Below, piece by piece: positions 6,698-9,482 of a stretch of 9,482 nucleotides of DNA. The DNA comes from Chloroflexota bacterium. GTDB taxonomy: Bacteria > Chloroflexota > Limnocylindria > Limnocylindrales > CSP1-4. The stretch spans positions 4,607 through 14,088 of the forward strand of contig JAKAHX010000013.1 in NCBI GenBank assembly GCA_021814735.1, in the 5' to 3' direction. The notes below the pieces were generated by a model. That model ran no database searches and was not told where the DNA came from. It saw only the letters and a list, made by a program, of their open reading frames with translations. The number at the start of each line of letters is the position of its first letter. Position 1 is the stretch's first letter. Position numbers and translations under genes: made by a program.

Positions 6698-8488
6698 ATG
6701 GCTGAGGACAAGGACAAGGTCCTGGGCGAAGAAATCCTCGGGCAGTTCCTGGGAGACGAGACGTTTCCCATCGAGTGGGCATCACCGGCCGAGAAGGACC
6801 TCTTCTGGGTCTACGACGACCTCCACTGTCCGCACCCGCTCAGCCCCATGTACTACGACATCGGTGGCTGGTGGCTGACCTGCGACCACATGTTCCGACG
6901 GTTCGGCACGCCGTTCGCGTGCGACTGGATCACGAAGAACGTGAATGGCTACCTCTACACCGCCGCCGTTCCGGCAAGGCCCGATGTCCATGTCGATGCC
7001 ATGGAATACGGCGCACGCTACGGTGCGCGGGTCCCCCTCGATCCCGAGTACCCGAACCGGATTGGCGCGTACCTCGAAACCGTGCTGCCGGTGTACGGGC
7101 GGGAGTTCGCGGACACGTGGCGGGACCGGCTGGTCCCGGAGATGCAGCGCAACTTCGCCTACCTCGAGCGTCAGCTGGACCGTCAGGACGAGCTCGAACT
7201 GGCCGATCTGGCATGCCTGCTCGAGGACGCCATCGACGTCCACGATCGCCACTGGAAGATCCACTGGATGCTCAACTTCGCACAGCTGTCCGCGACGCTC
7301 AACCTCCGGTCGGTGGCCCAGCGCACGCGCGGCGAGGTCGACGAGGCGCTCCTTGGGCGTCTCCAGAATTCAGCCCGGGACCGCAACTGGGACTCGATCG
7401 AGGCCCTCTGGAAGATGAAGGAGGAAGTGCGATCGGACGAGCAACTCTCGGCCGCTTTCCGCCAGGAGACGGTACAGGAGGTCATCGCCAGCCTCACGGC
7501 CACCGAGCGTGGAAGGCGGTTCATCGCCGAGCGCGTCGAACCGTACCAGCGGGAGTTCGGCTGGCACGCTGTCTGGAGCCACGAGTTCGTCTTCCCGACG
7601 GTCCGCGAACGGATGGAGCCGGTCATCGAGATCGTCCGTGGCTACATCGAGACGGACTACGACTACCCCTCGACGATCAAGGCCATGGAGGAGGACATCG
7701 CCCGGGCATCCGCGGAAATCCTGGAGGGCCTGGAAGGTGAGGCGCTCGAGGAAATGCGGGCAGCCAACGAGATCAACCTCAGGATGGCGCCGCTGACGCC
7801 GGATCACCACTTCTACATCGACCAGGGTGCGAACGCCCACGTCCGGCTGGTCCTGATCGCCATTGGTCGAAAGCTCGTGGCCAAGGGACTCCTCGATGCG
7901 CCCGATGACGTCATCTTCCTCCGGTACAACGAACTCCGCGCGCTCATCGGGAATCCTTCAGTGCTGGATGCGCGCCGCCTGGTCACGGACCGGAAGGCCG
8001 AGCGCGAGCACGCCTACACGATCCGCCCCAGGGATTGGATCGGCACGGCAACGCCGAGCCAGCTCGCATTCCCGTACCTGACCAACTGGGGCTTCCCTGA
8101 CAAGTTCTACCGGAGGTCGTCGGAGGCGGTTGGGCGGGTCACAGGGATCGGCGGCTCCCCCGGCGTCGTCGAGGGGATCGCCCGGGTGGTTCTCCGGGAG
8201 GATCAGTTCGACGAGGTGAAGGCGGGCGAGATCGTCGTCTGCCAGATGACCAACCCTGCGTGGGTCGTGCTCTTCACGAAGATCGTCGGCCTCGTCACGG
8301 ACGCGGGAGGCACCACGTCGCACCCGGCAGTGCTGTCACGTGAGTTCGGCATCCCCGCCGTCGTCGGGACCTCCACGGCCACGCAGGCGATCCGCACCGG
8401 AGATCGCGTCCGCGTCGACGGCACTTCCGGTCTCGTCGAGGTCGTCCAGGCCGCGGCGCAGCCGAAGAACGACCTGTTCGGCGTCTAG
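6698..8488 (+). CDS. PEP-utilising mobile-domain enzyme lacking ATP-grasp (PEP-synthase-like half enzyme)
   Basis: This 596-residue cytoplasmic protein ends in the swivelling phosphohistidine domain of the PEP synthase/PPDK family (PF00391, about 481-583). GIGGSPGVVEGIARVV opens that domain, and GGTTSHPAVLSREFGIPAVVG carries the catalytic H542. The preceding 480 residues are largely helical and acidic and begin with a conserved-looking FPIEWASPAEKDLFWVYDD...PLSPMYYD stretch. There is no ATP-grasp domain and no PEP-binding TIM barrel. The layout matches the roughly 70-kDa His-bearing subunit of phenylphosphate synthase and the middle-plus-His part of rifampin phosphotransferase. In both, a separate protein or domain charges the histidine from ATP. 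ATG 6698 is preferred by its ribosome binding site. The in-frame 51-residue upstream extension to 6545 is Gly/Arg/Ser-rich and resembles untranslated leader. It probably phosphorylates a small hydroxyl compound; the substrate is unknown. Confidence 0.82.
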   Translation: MAEDKDKVLGEEILGQFLGDETFPIEWASPAEKDLFWVYDDLHCPHPLSPMYYDIGGWWLTCDHMFRRFGTPFACDWITKNVNGYLYTAAVPARPDVHVDAMEYGARYGARVPLDPEYPNRIGAYLETVLPVYGREFADTWRDRLVPEMQRNFAYLERQLDRQDELELADLACLLEDAIDVHDRHWKIHWMLNFAQLSATLNLRSVAQRTRGEVDEALLGRLQNSARDRNWDSIEALWKMKEEVRSDEQLSAAFRQETVQEVIASLTATERGRRFIAERVEPYQREFGWHAVWSHEFVFPTVRERMEPVIEIVRGYIETDYDYPSTIKAMEEDIARASAEILEGLEGEALEEMRAANEINLRMAPLTPDHHFYIDQGANAHVRLVLIAIGRKLVAKGLLDAPDDVIFLRYNELRALIGNPSVLDARRLVTDRKAEREHAYTIRPRDWIGTATPSQLAFPYLTNWGFPDKFYRRSSEAVGRVTGIGGSPGVVEGIARVVLREDQFDEVKAGEIVVCQMTNPAWVVLFTKIVGLVTDAGGTTSHPAVLSREFGIPAVVGTSTATQAIRTGDRVRVDGTSGLVEVVQAAAQPKNDLFGV

Positions 8489-8500
8489 GACCGGGGCCCG

Positions 8501-9271
8501 ATGCCGTCGATCTCGCGCGACGTCCTGAGCGATCAGGTCGAGGAGCATCTCCTGCAGGCGATCCTCGACGGTCGGTACCCGCCCGGATCCCGCATCGTCG
8601 AGACGCGGGTGGCCCGGGATCTCGGTGTGAGTCAGGCTCCCGTCCGGGAGGCGCTACGCGATCTCGAGGCACTCGGCGTGGTCGAGATCACCTCGTTTCG
8701 TGGGGCGAGCGTTCGACGCCCTGACAAGACGGAACTGCTGGAGGCCTACGGCGTCCGCGCCGAGCTCGAAGTTCTCGCCGCGAGGCTCGCTCTCTCGCGC
8801 ATCTCGGACGAGGCACTCCACGAACTGCAGGTGCTCATTGACGAGATGCGGATGTCCGCGGCGACCGGAGATCGGCACGCGGAGGCGCTGGTCGACGTCC
8901 GCTTCCATGCGCGCCTCGTGGCGGCGACCGGAAACGGCACGCTCGAGCGTGTCTGGCGGTACCTCCTGCCCGTGGCGCGCACCTATATCACGCTCGCGGC
9001 ACCGGGCGTGGACGCGGTCGCCGCCGCAGATCTGCACCGGCCGATCCTGGACGCTCTCCAGATGCGCGATCCGGAGCTCGCGGCGGCCTCGATCCGTCGG
9101 CACTTCCAGGCCGCGGGCGCCGCGTTTGAGGCGACCTTCACGCAGGGATTCTCGATGGCCGCAACCGGCGCTGCGGCGAGCGGCGGGTCAGCGATCGACC
9201 GCGTCCCAGGTCCGGGGCCCGCGATGGAACCGATGACCGACCTGATCGCCGTCGACAACCCTGGACCGTGA
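8501..9271 (+). CDS. GntR-family transcriptional regulator, FCD (FadR) subfamily
   Basis: This 256-residue DNA-binding regulator has a winged helix-turn-helix at about 8-72. The GntR recognition region includes GSRIVETRVARDLGVSQAPV and REALRDLE, and the wing lies around ITSFRGASV. An all-helical FCD ligand domain (about 78-210) follows. Its predicted metal site is complete: D132 and H136 (DVRFH), H179 (DLH) and H201 (RRH). Such regulators usually bind a carboxylate or sugar-acid ligand through the metal. The last roughly 45 residues are an Ala/Gly/Pro-rich tail beyond the usual domain end. The ATG follows the enzyme's stop by 12 bases, with AGGA at 8487-8490 as a modest ribosome binding site, so the two are co-transcribed. 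Control of this unit, and perhaps of the importer, is likely. Confidence 0.93.
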   Translation: MPSISRDVLSDQVEEHLLQAILDGRYPPGSRIVETRVARDLGVSQAPVREALRDLEALGVVEITSFRGASVRRPDKTELLEAYGVRAELEVLAARLALSRISDEALHELQVLIDEMRMSAATGDRHAEALVDVRFHARLVAATGNGTLERVWRYLLPVARTYITLAAPGVDAVAAADLHRPILDALQMRDPELAAASIRRHFQAAGAAFEATFTQGFSMAATGAAASGGSAIDRVPGPGPAMEPMTDLIAVDNPGP

Positions 9272-9286
9272 CCATCACAATCGAGC

Positions 9287-9292
9287 GAGGGG
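9287..9292 (+). promoter_or_regulatory. Ribosome binding site of the last, partial gene
   Basis: GAGGGG ends three bases before ATG 9296. It is the strongest Shine-Dalgarno match in this part of the window and the main support that the short terminal frame is a real gene. Confidence 0.55.
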
Positions 9293-9295
9293 CGC

Positions 9296-9482
9296 ATGAA
9301 CGAACCGCTGCAACTATCCGAGGAGATGTCCGCGGGGACCGCGCGGCTGCGTATGGACGTCTATGGCGGTGAGCCCCGCGAGCACGTGCTGGAGGACATG
9401 AACTTCCTGAACTACCGGCTCGCGGACGTACGACTCGAACCAGCGGTCACCCTGGCCGAGCCGGACATCGTCTGGCATCAGG
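9296..9482 (+). CDS. Unrecognised protein, 3'-truncated by window edge
   Basis: An open frame of 62 codons starts at ATG 9296, 24 bases after the regulator's stop, and runs off the window. It has a good ribosome binding site and high-GC codon use. The visible N-terminus (MNEPLQLSEEMSAGTARLRM) has no signal peptide or membrane segment. It is rich in acidic and aromatic residues, including DMNFLNYR. I do not recognise the family from this fragment. Its position in the operon suggests a role with the PEP-utilising enzyme. The missing ATP-grasp subunit would be an attractive identity, but nothing in these residues shows it. Confidence 0.6.
   Translation, partial: MNEPLQLSEEMSAGTARLRMDVYGGEPREHVLEDMNFLNYRLADVRLEPAVTLAEPDIVWHQ

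Overview
The window is one strand of densely packed, GC-rich DNA (roughly two thirds G+C by eye) in which every supported gene reads on the + strand. The GC richness, GTG and TTG starts, stop/start overlaps and an Ala/Pro/Ser linker in the solute-binding protein fit a high-GC terrestrial bacterium. Chloroflexota (Limnocylindria-like) or Actinomycetota are my best guesses. This is inference, because no rRNA or marker gene is present.

Region 1 (1-4743) is a complete ribose/monosaccharide-type (CUT2) ABC importer apart from the start of its first gene. It holds a solute-binding protein truncated by the window edge, a double-domain RbsA/MglA-type ATPase, and two consecutive RbsC-type permeases of 329 residues each. 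The last three genes are translationally coupled. A strong perfect hairpin separates the binding-protein gene from the ATPase gene. The ATPase is asymmetric: one composite ATP site is built from canonical motifs and the other from degenerate ones.

Region 2 (4790-6483) follows in the same direction. It encodes a two-domain GNAT acetyltransferase and, overlapping its stop codon, a protein tyrosine phosphatase-like enzyme (HCSTGKDRTG P-loop) that most likely starts at TTG.

Region 3 (6484-9482) appears to be a second transcription unit. A sigma70-like promoter overlaps the phosphatase stop codon. An AT-rich near-palindrome (candidate operator) and a possible short leader ORF follow it. The unit then encodes a 596-residue protein carrying the PEP-utilising 'mobile' phosphohistidine domain but no ATP-grasp domain, an FCD-type GntR regulator 12 bp downstream, and the first 62 codons of a gene I do not recognise.

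Taken together, the locus looks like an accessory catabolic island. It imports a small sugar-like or polyol/cyclitol-like solute and modifies it by phosphoryl or acetyl transfer, under control of a metabolite-sensing GntR regulator. The most interesting element is the stand-alone PEP-synthase-like half enzyme, whose size and architecture recall the His-bearing subunit of phenylphosphate synthase and whose ATP-binding partner is not in the window. The substrate cannot be read from the sequence.
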